The notes under the pieces are model-generated. The model ran no database searches and had not been told where the DNA came from. It was given only the letters and a program-made list of their open reading frames with translations. From Neisseria montereyensis (GTDB lineage: Bacteria; Pseudomonadota; Gammaproteobacteria; Burkholderiales; Neisseriaceae), in contig NZ_JANUXW010000010.1 of NCBI RefSeq assembly GCF_024834045.1, forward strand, positions 1 through 62,426: a stretch of 62,426 bases of DNA, read 5' to 3'. A program made the position numbers and the translations under genes. The first letter of the stretch is position 1. Each line of letters begins with the position of its first letter. Positions 48,550 to 57,231 of this stretch are shown piece by piece.

Positions 48550-50616
48550 ATGATAGCAAAGCCGCTTATTCTTTCTAAAGGCATTTGGAAAATAATTTCT
48601 GCCTGCAATTTTTTTCCCGAATATCATTTTCAGAAAAATATTGCTCAGGCAGATGCTGTTTTCGGTTGGGGCTTGCGCCCATCTACCCGTAAAGCACAGG
48701 CTTATGCCAAGCAATACTCTCTTCCTTATATTGCCTTGGAAGACGGCTTTATCCGTTCGCTCGGATTAGGTGCAAAAGGCCATCTGCCGCTTTCTTTGGT
48801 CGTCGATGATGCGGGGATTTATTATGACACTACCCGCCCCTCGCGTTTGGAACATCTGATTTTGAGCGCAGATTCGATGGCGCCCGAAATGCTTGCCGAT
48901 GCCGGAAAAGCCATTAGTTTTATTATTCACAACAAGCTTTCCAAATATAACCATGCACCGGAATTTTCAGACGGCCTCAAAAGAGGCAGGCCGTCTGAAA
49001 AACCTATTGTTTTGGTGGTTGATCAGACTTTCGGCGATATGGCGGTGAAATATGGCGGTGCAAACGAGCATACTTTTTATGAAATGTTTCAGACGGCCTT
49101 ATCTGAAAACCCTGATGCGGAAATCTGGGTAAAAACGCATCCTGATGTTTTGAGTGGTAAAAAACGCGGCTATCTAACCGATATTTCTTTATCGGATAAC
49201 CGTATCCGTTTATTGGCACAAGATATCAATCCGATTTCTCTTTTGGAAAAAGCCGATAAGGTTTACTGCGTGACCTCTCAAATGGGGTTTGAAGCATTAT
49301 TGCTGGATAAACATGTGGTTACTTTTGGCCTGCCTTGGTATGCAGGATGGGGCATTTCAGACGACCGCCATGAAGCGTTACCTGATCTGATTCAGCAAAA
49401 TCGACGCAGCTCCCGCTCGGTTGTGCAGCTTTTTGCGGCGGCTTATCTGCAATACAGCCGCTATATCAACCCCAACACGGACGAGCCGGGTACGATATTC
49501 GATGTGATGGATTATCTGACTGCCGCCCGCCGTCTGAATGAGAAGCTGCGCGGTTGTTTTTATTGTGTCGGTATGTCTTTGTGGAAGCGTGCGATTATCA
49601 AGCCTTTTTTTAATGTGCCCTCATGCCGTCTGAAATTTGTTTCTTCCATTGAGAAGCTCGAAAAAACAACCCTTCCCCAAGATGCCCGGCTTTTAATATG
49701 GGGGCGTGGCAATGATGAAATCAATAAATTTGCCGAAAACCGCCGTCTGCCTGCGGTTTATATGGAAGACGGCTTTATCCGTTCGGTCGGTTTGGGTTCT
49801 AATCTGGTGGCGCCGCTTTCATTGGTTACCGATGATATCGGTATTTATTTTGATGCTTCCCGCCCTTCCCGCTTGGAATCTATTTTAGAAAACCAAGTAT
49901 TTAGCGAACAAGATTTTCAGACGGCCTCATATATTGCGGATATGCTTACTCGGGCGAAAATCAGTAAATATAATGTAGGCGGGGGCAAGCTCGATATACC
50001 GGACACCCAACGTCAAATCCTGTTGGTGCCCGGCCAAGTGGAAGACGATGCTTCTATTCGTTTCGGTTCGCCCAAAATTGATACCAATTTGGCCTTATTG
50101 AAAAAAGTTCGGGAACGCCATCCCGAAGCTTATATTATTTATAAACCCCATCCCGATGTGGTTAGCGGCAACCGTATCGGTGCGGTTGCAGTTGAAGATG
50201 CGGCAAAATATGCGGATCAGGTGGCGGCGGATTGCGATATTCTCACCTGTTTGGAAGCTGTAGACGAAGTACACACCATGACATCTCTGGCAGGTTTTGA
50301 AGCATTGCTGCGCGGTAAAACGGTTTACTGCTACGGCCTGCCTTTCTATGCCGGCTGGGGGCTAACCCACGATGATTTAACGGTTTCGAGAAGAACGCGC
50401 AAGCTGGCTTTATGGGAATTAATTGCCGGCACCCTTATTTATTATCCAAGCTATATCCACCCTGAAACCCGTCGTTTTATTTCTGTTGATATGGCTATCC
50501 GCATTCTTTCTCTATATAAAAAACAAAATAAAAACAATAATTTAATTGAAAAAAGCTTTTTATCTAAGCAATTAGGCAAATTAAAACAGCTTTCTGCGTC
50601 ACTAAAATCTAATTGA
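48550..50616 (+). CDS. lipA: Capsule Kdo-linker transferase LipA (KpsC homologue)
   Basis: This 688-residue two-domain protein, homologous to KpsC, extends the beta-Kdo linker that joins capsule to phosphatidylglycerol. Each half repeats the same pattern: EDGFIRSLGLGAKGHLPLSL with HPDVLSG in the first half, and EDGFIRSVGLGSNLVAPLSL with HPDVVSG in the second. Each half ends with a GFEALL...GLP.YAGWG motif. The coding sequence holds at least five DUS copies, including an inverted pair at 48964-49001 that encodes SDGLKRGRPSE. One copy (49623-49634) is the AT dialect. Confidence 0.95.
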   Translation: MIAKPLILSKGIWKIISACNFFPEYHFQKNIAQADAVFGWGLRPSTRKAQAYAKQYSLPYIALEDGFIRSLGLGAKGHLPLSLVVDDAGIYYDTTRPSRLEHLILSADSMAPEMLADAGKAISFIIHNKLSKYNHAPEFSDGLKRGRPSEKPIVLVVDQTFGDMAVKYGGANEHTFYEMFQTALSENPDAEIWVKTHPDVLSGKKRGYLTDISLSDNRIRLLAQDINPISLLEKADKVYCVTSQMGFEALLLDKHVVTFGLPWYAGWGISDDRHEALPDLIQQNRRSSRSVVQLFAAAYLQYSRYINPNTDEPGTIFDVMDYLTAARRLNEKLRGCFYCVGMSLWKRAIIKPFFNVPSCRLKFVSSIEKLEKTTLPQDARLLIWGRGNDEINKFAENRRLPAVYMEDGFIRSVGLGSNLVAPLSLVTDDIGIYFDASRPSRLESILENQVFSEQDFQTASYIADMLTRAKISKYNVGGGKLDIPDTQRQILLVPGQVEDDASIRFGSPKIDTNLALLKKVRERHPEAYIIYKPHPDVVSGNRIGAVAVEDAAKYADQVAADCDILTCLEAVDEVHTMTSLAGFEALLRGKTVYCYGLPFYAGWGLTHDDLTVSRRTRKLALWELIAGTLIYYPSYIHPETRRFISVDMAIRILSLYKKQNKNNNLIEKSFLSKQLGKLKQLSASLKSN
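48964..49001 (+). repeat. Inverted DUS pair inside the lipA coding sequence
   Basis: TTTTCAGACGGCCT (48964-48977) and AGGCCGTCTGAAAA (48988-49001) are perfect reverse complements with a 10-nt loop. The pair is in frame and encodes a polar linker between sub-regions of the first LipA domain. It has no following T-run. Confidence 0.9.
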
Positions 50617-50671
50617 TTGTTTAATTAATGTTATAATTACAAATATTTTAAAAAAATAACAAATAATAAAC

Positions 50672-52072
50672 ATGGGAAAAATATATACCAAAAGCAATTT
50701 GGAAGCTTTAGCACTCCAAAGTAAACGTCTACTACTTCTTCAGGGGCCTATCGGATCTTTTTTTAAAGATTTTTCAAAATGGCTAACGGATGAACATGCC
50801 AAAACCGTTTTTAAATTAAATTTTAATTATGGTGACGAGTATTTCTATCCGGAAGATATACCAAATACTTTTGCCTATCGGGATACTTATCAGGCTTTCC
50901 CCAATATGCTGGCTGCCTTTATTACCGAGCATAAAATCGATACGATTGTATGCTTTGGCGATACGCGGCCTTATCATCAGATAGCCAAACAGATAGCAAC
51001 CGCTCAAGGCTTGGATTTCTGGGCATTCGAGGAAGGTTATTTCCGCCCGTTTTATATTACCTTGGAAAAAAGCGGTGTGAATGCTTTTTCCCCCCTTCCC
51101 CGTTGCGCTACTTTTTTTCAAACACAATTATCATCCCTACCCCAAACCGTATATCAGCAACCGCCCGTTATCAAAGGCGGCTTTGTGCCGATGGCAAAAT
51201 GCGCCATCCGCTACTATTGGGCAGCCAACCGCCGCAGCAAATTGTATCCGCATTATATTCATCACCGCATGATGGATATGCCTGTTTATATCCGCTCTTG
51301 GGCACTTTCAGGGCTTAAGCGGCTGCTTTATGTATTAAAAGATTATCAATTTGCACGCGCCGTTAAAAACGGACGCTATGGCAAATTTTATATTTTACCG
51401 TTGCAGGTGTTTAATGACAGTCAAGTGCGCGTTCACAGCGATTTTTCATCGGTGCGGAATTTTCTATTGCATGTTTTGGCCTCTTTTGCCACTCATGCAC
51501 CCGAAGACACCAATCTGATTATCAAACATCATCCGATGGATAGGGGGTTTACCGATTACCGTAAAGATATTCAACAGTTTATCAAGCAACACCCCAAGCT
51601 TAAAAAACGTATTTTTTATGTTCATGATACCTCCCTGCCCACCCTGTTGCGGCATGGTATAGGTATGGTTACCCTCAATAGCACCAGCGGGCTTTCCGCA
51701 CTGATTCACAATATGCCGGTTAAAGTAATCGGGCGTTGCAGTTATGATATTGCCGGCATAACATGCCAAAATAGCTTGGCTCAGTTTTGGAAACAGCCGA
51801 CACCGCCTAATCCCGAGCTATTTCATGCTTATCGGATGTATCACCTGAATACGACGCAAATCCACGGTAATTTTTACAGTAAAGTTAATCTACCCGAAAT
51901 TGCAAACAACAGATATATTGCAATACACCCTATTGAAACTGGTCATAGCTATATGTCTGCCCATACCCGTTCGGATGTGTACAGCCCGCTTAGTTCCGGC
52001 CAGTCTTTTCAGAATTCAAACCATCTGCCGGTTTCGGCCTACTATTCGTTATGCAATCACAAGCACCAGTAA
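50672..52072 (+). CDS. lipB: Capsule Kdo-linker transferase LipB (KpsS homologue)
   Basis: This 466-residue homologue of KpsS should add the first beta-Kdo to lipid during capsule linker assembly. Motifs include KRLLLLQGPIGSFFKDFSK at the N-terminus, FWAFEEGYFRPFYITLE, LIIKHHPMDRGFTDYR and VTLNSTSGLSALIHNMPVKV. The last 45 residues (Ser/His-rich) look like a variable tail. It follows lipA after 55 nt and closes the capsule locus. Confidence 0.95.
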   Translation: MGKIYTKSNLEALALQSKRLLLLQGPIGSFFKDFSKWLTDEHAKTVFKLNFNYGDEYFYPEDIPNTFAYRDTYQAFPNMLAAFITEHKIDTIVCFGDTRPYHQIAKQIATAQGLDFWAFEEGYFRPFYITLEKSGVNAFSPLPRCATFFQTQLSSLPQTVYQQPPVIKGGFVPMAKCAIRYYWAANRRSKLYPHYIHHRMMDMPVYIRSWALSGLKRLLYVLKDYQFARAVKNGRYGKFYILPLQVFNDSQVRVHSDFSSVRNFLLHVLASFATHAPEDTNLIIKHHPMDRGFTDYRKDIQQFIKQHPKLKKRIFYVHDTSLPTLLRHGIGMVTLNSTSGLSALIHNMPVKVIGRCSYDIAGITCQNSLAQFWKQPTPPNPELFHAYRMYHLNTTQIHGNFYSKVNLPEIANNRYIAIHPIETGHSYMSAHTRSDVYSPLSSGQSFQNSNHLPVSAYYSLCNHKHQ

Positions 52073-52154
52073 AGTATTGAATACAATGCTAGACCAAAGC
52101 GGATAAGCAAATGAATCAAACATGTAAAAACACATGCAGGGACACTTTGTAACC

Positions 52155-52190
52155 AAGAGGCCGTCTGAAAAGTTTTCAGACGGCCTCTTC
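52155..52190. terminator. DUS inverted-repeat terminator between lipB and wrbA
   Basis: AGAGGCCGTCTGAAAA and TTTTCAGACGGCCTCT form a perfect 16-bp stem with a two-base loop, between convergent genes. Confidence 0.88.
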
Positions 52191-52250
52191 ATCATATTTT
52201 ATCGGTTTATACTTGAATAAAGCAGATAACCCTGTATCTGCACAATACTA

Positions 52251-52907
<657 letters not shown>

Positions 52908-52909
52908 TT

Positions 52910-54166
52910 ATGCCGAATTTATCCAAGGTGCAAGCCATGCGTGATTCCCGGTTGGTCGGGTTTCTGTTGTTTGTGTTGAAACGGTTTAACGAAATACGGG
53001 TGCCGCAGGTAGCTGCCAGCCTCACTTTTACCACGCTGTTGGCTCTGGTGCCGGTATTAACGGTAACCTTGGCGGTCGTGTCGGCATTCCCAATGTTCGA
53101 CGGTCTTTCCGCTTCTTTTATTCACTTTGTAAACAGAACCATTGTGCCGCAAGGTGCGGATACGGTTTTTGAATATATCGGCGAATTTAAAGACAAAGCC
53201 AGCCAGTTAACGGCCATCGGTGTCATTATGCTGGGCGTTACTTCTCTAATGCTGATTCAAACCATTGATCAAACCTTTAACCGCATTTGGCGAATGAATT
53301 CGCAACGCCCTCTACTGATGCAGTTTTTAGTGTATTGGGCTTTGTTAACCTTGGGGCCGCTGGCATTGGCTATCGGGGCGTCGTTGTGGTCGTCTATGCT
53401 GCAATATAATCTTTTCGGTGCCGAATATTCTTTCTTGTCTTCTATTGTGCGGTTGGTGATGTCGCTGTTATTCAGCACGATTCTATTGTGGCTATTGTAT
53501 CGTTTGATTCCCAAACGCTTCGTTCCTGCGAAGCATGCATTGATTGGTGCAGCGATTACCGCAGTATTGCTTGAAGCCGCCCGCTACGGCTTTGCTTGGT
53601 ATATCAGCACATTCCAAGGCTATGCGCTAATCTACGGTGCTTTTGCGGCCGTGCCTTTATTTCTATTGTGGTTAAACCTGCTATGGATGTTGGTGCTTTC
53701 GGGCGCGGTATTAACGTCTTCACTGTCATACTGGCAGGGTGAAGCGTTCCGCCGCAATCTGGATGCCCGCGGGCGTTTTGACGATGTATTAAAAATCTTA
53801 CTGATGCTCCATGAAGCCCAAGTAGAAGGCAAGGCATTAAAAGTACAGGATATCCGCCCGACCATCAATATGGGCTACGACGAACTGGGCGAACTATTGG
53901 AAAAACTGGCGCGGTACGGCTATGTTTATTTAGGCAAACAAGGCTGGGTTTTAAAAACCAATGCCGAATCTATCGAATTGGCCGATTTATTTAAATTGTT
54001 TGTTTATAAGCCCAATGCCATGAATAAAGATCATGTGAATGTTGTGGTGGGCAATATTATGCAACCCTGCTTGGAAACTTTGGGCATGAGCTTGGCCGAA
54101 TTTGATATCAAAACACAAAAACTGCCCGATTCGCCCCAACAATCCAACCTGCCGGTATCGACATAA
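52910..54166 (+). CDS. YihY/virulence factor BrkB family membrane protein
   Basis: This 418-residue inner-membrane protein of the YihY/BrkB family (once misnamed RNase BN) has about six membrane helices in residues 30-275. Conserved features are RVPQVAASLTFTTLLALVPVL, YGAFAAVPLFLLWLNLLW and a helical cytoplasmic C-terminal domain of about 140 residues, which resembles a winged-helix region. The function is not established. Confidence 0.9.
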   Translation: MPNLSKVQAMRDSRLVGFLLFVLKRFNEIRVPQVAASLTFTTLLALVPVLTVTLAVVSAFPMFDGLSASFIHFVNRTIVPQGADTVFEYIGEFKDKASQLTAIGVIMLGVTSLMLIQTIDQTFNRIWRMNSQRPLLMQFLVYWALLTLGPLALAIGASLWSSMLQYNLFGAEYSFLSSIVRLVMSLLFSTILLWLLYRLIPKRFVPAKHALIGAAITAVLLEAARYGFAWYISTFQGYALIYGAFAAVPLFLLWLNLLWMLVLSGAVLTSSLSYWQGEAFRRNLDARGRFDDVLKILLMLHEAQVEGKALKVQDIRPTINMGYDELGELLEKLARYGYVYLGKQGWVLKTNAESIELADLFKLFVYKPNAMNKDHVNVVVGNIMQPCLETLGMSLAEFDIKTQKLPDSPQQSNLPVST

Positions 54167-54224
54167 TGTTTCCTGCCTGCAATTTCGGTAACGCTAAAAA
54201 GCCGATACCTTTGCAAAAACCCAT

Positions 54225-54322
54225 GTAGGTCGGATTCTCGAATCCGACACTGGCACATTACCACAAGAATGAAATATTTCCATCTTGCCAACTATTTTGT
54301 CGGATACAAGTATCCGACCTAC
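54225..54322. repeat. 98-bp palindromic element with 11-bp terminal inverted repeats
   Basis: The element begins GTAGGTCGGAT (54225-54235) and ends ATCCGACCTAC (54312-54322), a perfect inverted repeat. Each end also contains its own small palindrome (TCGGATTCTCGAATCCGA and GTCGGATACAAGTATCCGAC). The interior is AT-rich and noncoding. It resembles a MITE or paired REP sequence and lies between the YihY stop and a DUS terminator. Confidence 0.8.
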
Positions 54323-54329
54323 TCTTGCC

Positions 54330-54362
54330 AAAGGCCGTCTGAAACCCTTTTCAGACGGCCTT
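54330..54362 (+). terminator. DUS inverted-repeat terminator after the YihY gene
   Basis: AAAGGCCGTCTGAAA and TTTCAGACGGCCTT form a long stem with a short loop, beyond the 98-bp palindromic element. Confidence 0.8.
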
Positions 54363-54577
54363 CTATGTTTATTCTGGTTAGATATAGCGTTTTTAAAATT
54401 GTATTTGCCACACTGCATTAAAGTTCTAAGCAATTCAAACACGATCTACTGCCAACACACACGCATCTGATATAAAAATGCCCGAATGCGGCACGATATG
54501 CGCTCGGCAGGGGTGAAAACAAAAATTAATGTTAAAATAACCGCTTCTATAATTCAGCCAACACGGAATCATACGCC

Positions 54578-55660
54578 ATGTCTGCCGATGATAAATTACT
54601 ACCACACCGCAACGCAATTGATGAAATCGATGCCACCATTCTCAGCCTATTAAACAAACGTGCCGGCCATGCCCGCGCTATCGGCGAATTAAAAGGCACC
54701 GGCACGGTTTACCGTCCTGAGCGCGAAGCGGCGGTATTGCGCCGTATTCAAGAATTAAACCCCGGCCCGCTGCCAAACGAAGCCGTTGCCCGCCTGTTTC
54801 GCGAAATCATGAGCGAATGTTTGGCGGTAGAACGGCCGCTCACCATCAGCTATTTAGGCCCGGAAGGTACGTTTACCCAACAGGCCGCCATCAAACATTT
54901 CGGCCACGCTGCTGCCACCCAAGCCTGCGCCACCATTGACGAGGGTTTCCGTTTGGTTGAAGCACGCCAGGCCGATTATGTGGTGACACCGGTTGAAAAC
55001 TCAACCGAAGGCAGCGTCGGCCGCGCTCTTGATCTGCTTTCCGTGACCCCGCTTTATGCCTGCGGCGAAGTGGTTTTGCGCATCCACCATCATTTATTAA
55101 GTAAAAACCATACCGAACCCCGCACTATCACCAAAGTATATGCCCACGCGCAAGCACTGGCGCAATGCCATGAATGGTTGAGCCGCAACCTCCCCGGTGC
55201 CATGCGGATTTCGGTATCCAGCAATGCCGAAGCCGCCCGCTTGGCCGCAGAGTCAAACGACCCCACCGTGGCCGCGATTGCCGGACAAATTGCCGCCGAA
55301 ATCTACCAACTCACCAAAATTGCCGACAGCATTGAAGACGAACCCAACAATACCACCCGCTTTTTAGTGCTCGGCCATCAAACCACCACTCCGTCTGCCC
55401 ATGATAAAACATCGCTGGTGGTTTCCACACCCAATAAAGCCGGCGCAGTCAGTATGTTGTTGAAGCCGTTTACCGAAAAAGGCATTTCGATGACCAAATT
55501 CGAAAGCCGCCCCAGCCGTTCGGGTTTATGGGATTATCTATTTTTTATCGATATCGAAGGGCATAAAGACGAACCGAAAATACAGGAAGCATTAGCCGAA
55601 TTGGCCGAGCGTGCTTCTTTTGTGAAAGTCATCGGTTCCTACCCTACTGCCGTGCTATAA
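54578..55660 (+). CDS. pheA: Chorismate mutase/prephenate dehydratase (P-protein)
   Basis: This 360-residue bifunctional enzyme makes phenylpyruvate for phenylalanine synthesis. Residues 10-95 form the chorismate mutase domain (HRNAIDEIDATILSLLNKRA). Residues 95-275 form prephenate dehydratase (SYLGPEGTFTQQAA, VVTPVENSTEGSVG, and the catalytic NNTTRFLVLG). Residues 280-355 form the ACT domain for feedback by phenylalanine, with the Phe-binding KFESRPSRSGLWDYLFFID segment. Length is normal. Confidence 0.97.
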   Translation: MSADDKLLPHRNAIDEIDATILSLLNKRAGHARAIGELKGTGTVYRPEREAAVLRRIQELNPGPLPNEAVARLFREIMSECLAVERPLTISYLGPEGTFTQQAAIKHFGHAAATQACATIDEGFRLVEARQADYVVTPVENSTEGSVGRALDLLSVTPLYACGEVVLRIHHHLLSKNHTEPRTITKVYAHAQALAQCHEWLSRNLPGAMRISVSSNAEAARLAAESNDPTVAAIAGQIAAEIYQLTKIADSIEDEPNNTTRFLVLGHQTTTPSAHDKTSLVVSTPNKAGAVSMLLKPFTEKGISMTKFESRPSRSGLWDYLFFIDIEGHKDEPKIQEALAELAERASFVKVIGSYPTAVL

Positions 55661-55682
55661 ACCGCAACTTTTTAGTGAAATA

Positions 55683-55714
55683 AAAGGCCGTCTGAAACCC
55701 TTTTCAGACGGCCT
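55683..55714. terminator. Bidirectional DUS terminator between pheA and the NCS2 permease
   Basis: AAAAGGCCGTCTGAAA (from 55683) pairs with TTTCAGACGGCC... across CCCT, between convergent genes. Confidence 0.85.
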
Positions 55715-55737
55715 ATACCATTATCAAAACCTAAATA

Positions 55738-57078
55738 TCAAGCCCCTAAGAACCAGAATTTGCTTATCCATGCAATCGCCACAATCCATACCATCGGCGG
55801 CACTTCTTTGGTACGGCCGCATAGCAGTTTGATAACGGCATAGCTGATAAAGCCCATAGCGATACCGTCGGCAACCGAATAAGTAAACGGCATAAACACA
55901 ATAGTTAGGAAAGCGGGCGCGGCTTCGGTAATGTCTTTCCAGTCGATTTCAATCACACTGCGCAACATCTGAACGCCGATATACAGCAAGGCCGGCGCGG
56001 TCGCAAAAGCGGGTACGGTTTTGGCCAAAGGCGAAAACCACAAACACGCCAGCATCAAAATACCCACCGTTACCGCCGTTAATCCGGTACGCCCGCCAGC
56101 CGATACACCCGAAGCACTCTCAATATAAGGTGTAGTTGAAGAAGTACCCAAAACGGCACCGGCTACAATCGCGGTCGAATCGGCAAACAGGGCTTTTTTC
56201 AGGCGCGGCAGTTTGCCGTCCACCAATAAACCTGCGCGATGCGATACGCCGACCAAAGTACCGGTACTGTCAAACAAGTCCACCAAGAAGAAAACAAAAA
56301 TCACCGCAATCATGCTGCCGTTAAACAGGCCGTTAAAATCCATTTGCATAAAGGTCGGTGCCACGCTCGGAATCGGGTCGATAACGCCTTGAAACTCGGT
56401 TAACCCCATGCCAATTGCAAGCAGGGTAATGGCGAAAATACTGATAATAATGGCGCCACGAATGCGGAAATAATCCAATACCACAATCAGGAAGAAACCC
56501 AATAAGGCCAACAAAACCGGCCAATTGGGCAGCTTAACGCCCTCTTCAAGCACAAAAAATTCACCCATCTTCACTAAGGTATCCGGGCTGCCGACAATCA
56601 GACCGGCATTTTTCAAGGCAATCAGCGCTAAAAACAAGCCGATACCCGCCGCAATCGCCATTTTCAAGCTCATCGGCAGCGCGTTGACCAACATTTCACG
56701 GATTTTGAAAAAGCTGAACAACAGAAAAATAATGCCCGATACAAACACCGCCGCCAAAGCCACCTGCCAAGGCACTTTCATGCCGCTTACCACCGAAAAG
56801 GTGAAGTAAACATTCAACCCCATACCGGGCGCCAATGCAATCGGATAATTGGCCAGCGCTCCCATAATAAAACAGCCGATGGCGGCAGAAATACAGGTGG
56901 CGACAAACACCGCGCCGAAATCCATACCGGTGATTGATAGAATGCTCGGATTAATAATCACGATATAACACATGGTTAAAAACGTGGTGAACCCTGCCAG
57001 AAGCTCGGTGCGTACATTGGTGCCGTGTTCGTTGAGCTTAAACAGGCGTTCCAATAAACCGTTTTGTGAAGTATTCAT
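55738..57078 (-). CDS. NCS2-family purine permease (AzgA/GhxP-like)
   Basis: This 446-residue inner-membrane transporter imports nucleobases with protons. It has 12 or more hydrophobic segments, and the start HGTNVRTELLAGFTTFLTMCYI is typical of the AzgA-like branch. Signature elements are GMGLNVYFTFSVV, DLFDSTGTLVGVSHRAGL and the SSTTPYIESASGVSAGGRTGL motif. The substrate is probably adenine, guanine or hypoxanthine; which one cannot be decided. Confidence 0.92.
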   Translation of the reverse strand: MNTSQNGLLERLFKLNEHGTNVRTELLAGFTTFLTMCYIVIINPSILSITGMDFGAVFVATCISAAIGCFIMGALANYPIALAPGMGLNVYFTFSVVSGMKVPWQVALAAVFVSGIIFLLFSFFKIREMLVNALPMSLKMAIAAGIGLFLALIALKNAGLIVGSPDTLVKMGEFFVLEEGVKLPNWPVLLALLGFFLIVVLDYFRIRGAIIISIFAITLLAIGMGLTEFQGVIDPIPSVAPTFMQMDFNGLFNGSMIAVIFVFFLVDLFDSTGTLVGVSHRAGLLVDGKLPRLKKALFADSTAIVAGAVLGTSSTTPYIESASGVSAGGRTGLTAVTVGILMLACLWFSPLAKTVPAFATAPALLYIGVQMLRSVIEIDWKDITEAAPAFLTIVFMPFTYSVADGIAMGFISYAVIKLLCGRTKEVPPMVWIVAIAWISKFWFLGA

Positions 57079-57179
57079 AATGGTTAAAAGTTATTAATAA
57101 AAGTAAACAAGTGGGTATTATATAGCGAAGGCGCCCAACGGGCGAAGAAACTTCATATTTAATCTGTTCCGGCTATTTT

Positions 57180-57211
57180 TTAGGCCGTCTGAAACCATTC
57201 AGACGGCCTAA
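57180..57211 (-). terminator. DUS inverted-repeat terminator of the GT39-like gene
   Basis: TAGGCCGTCTGAA and TTCAGACGGCCTA form a stem around ACCA, 22 nt after the stop of the leftward gene. Confidence 0.85.
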
Positions 57212-57231
57212 ATAAAACTACAAAACCTACT

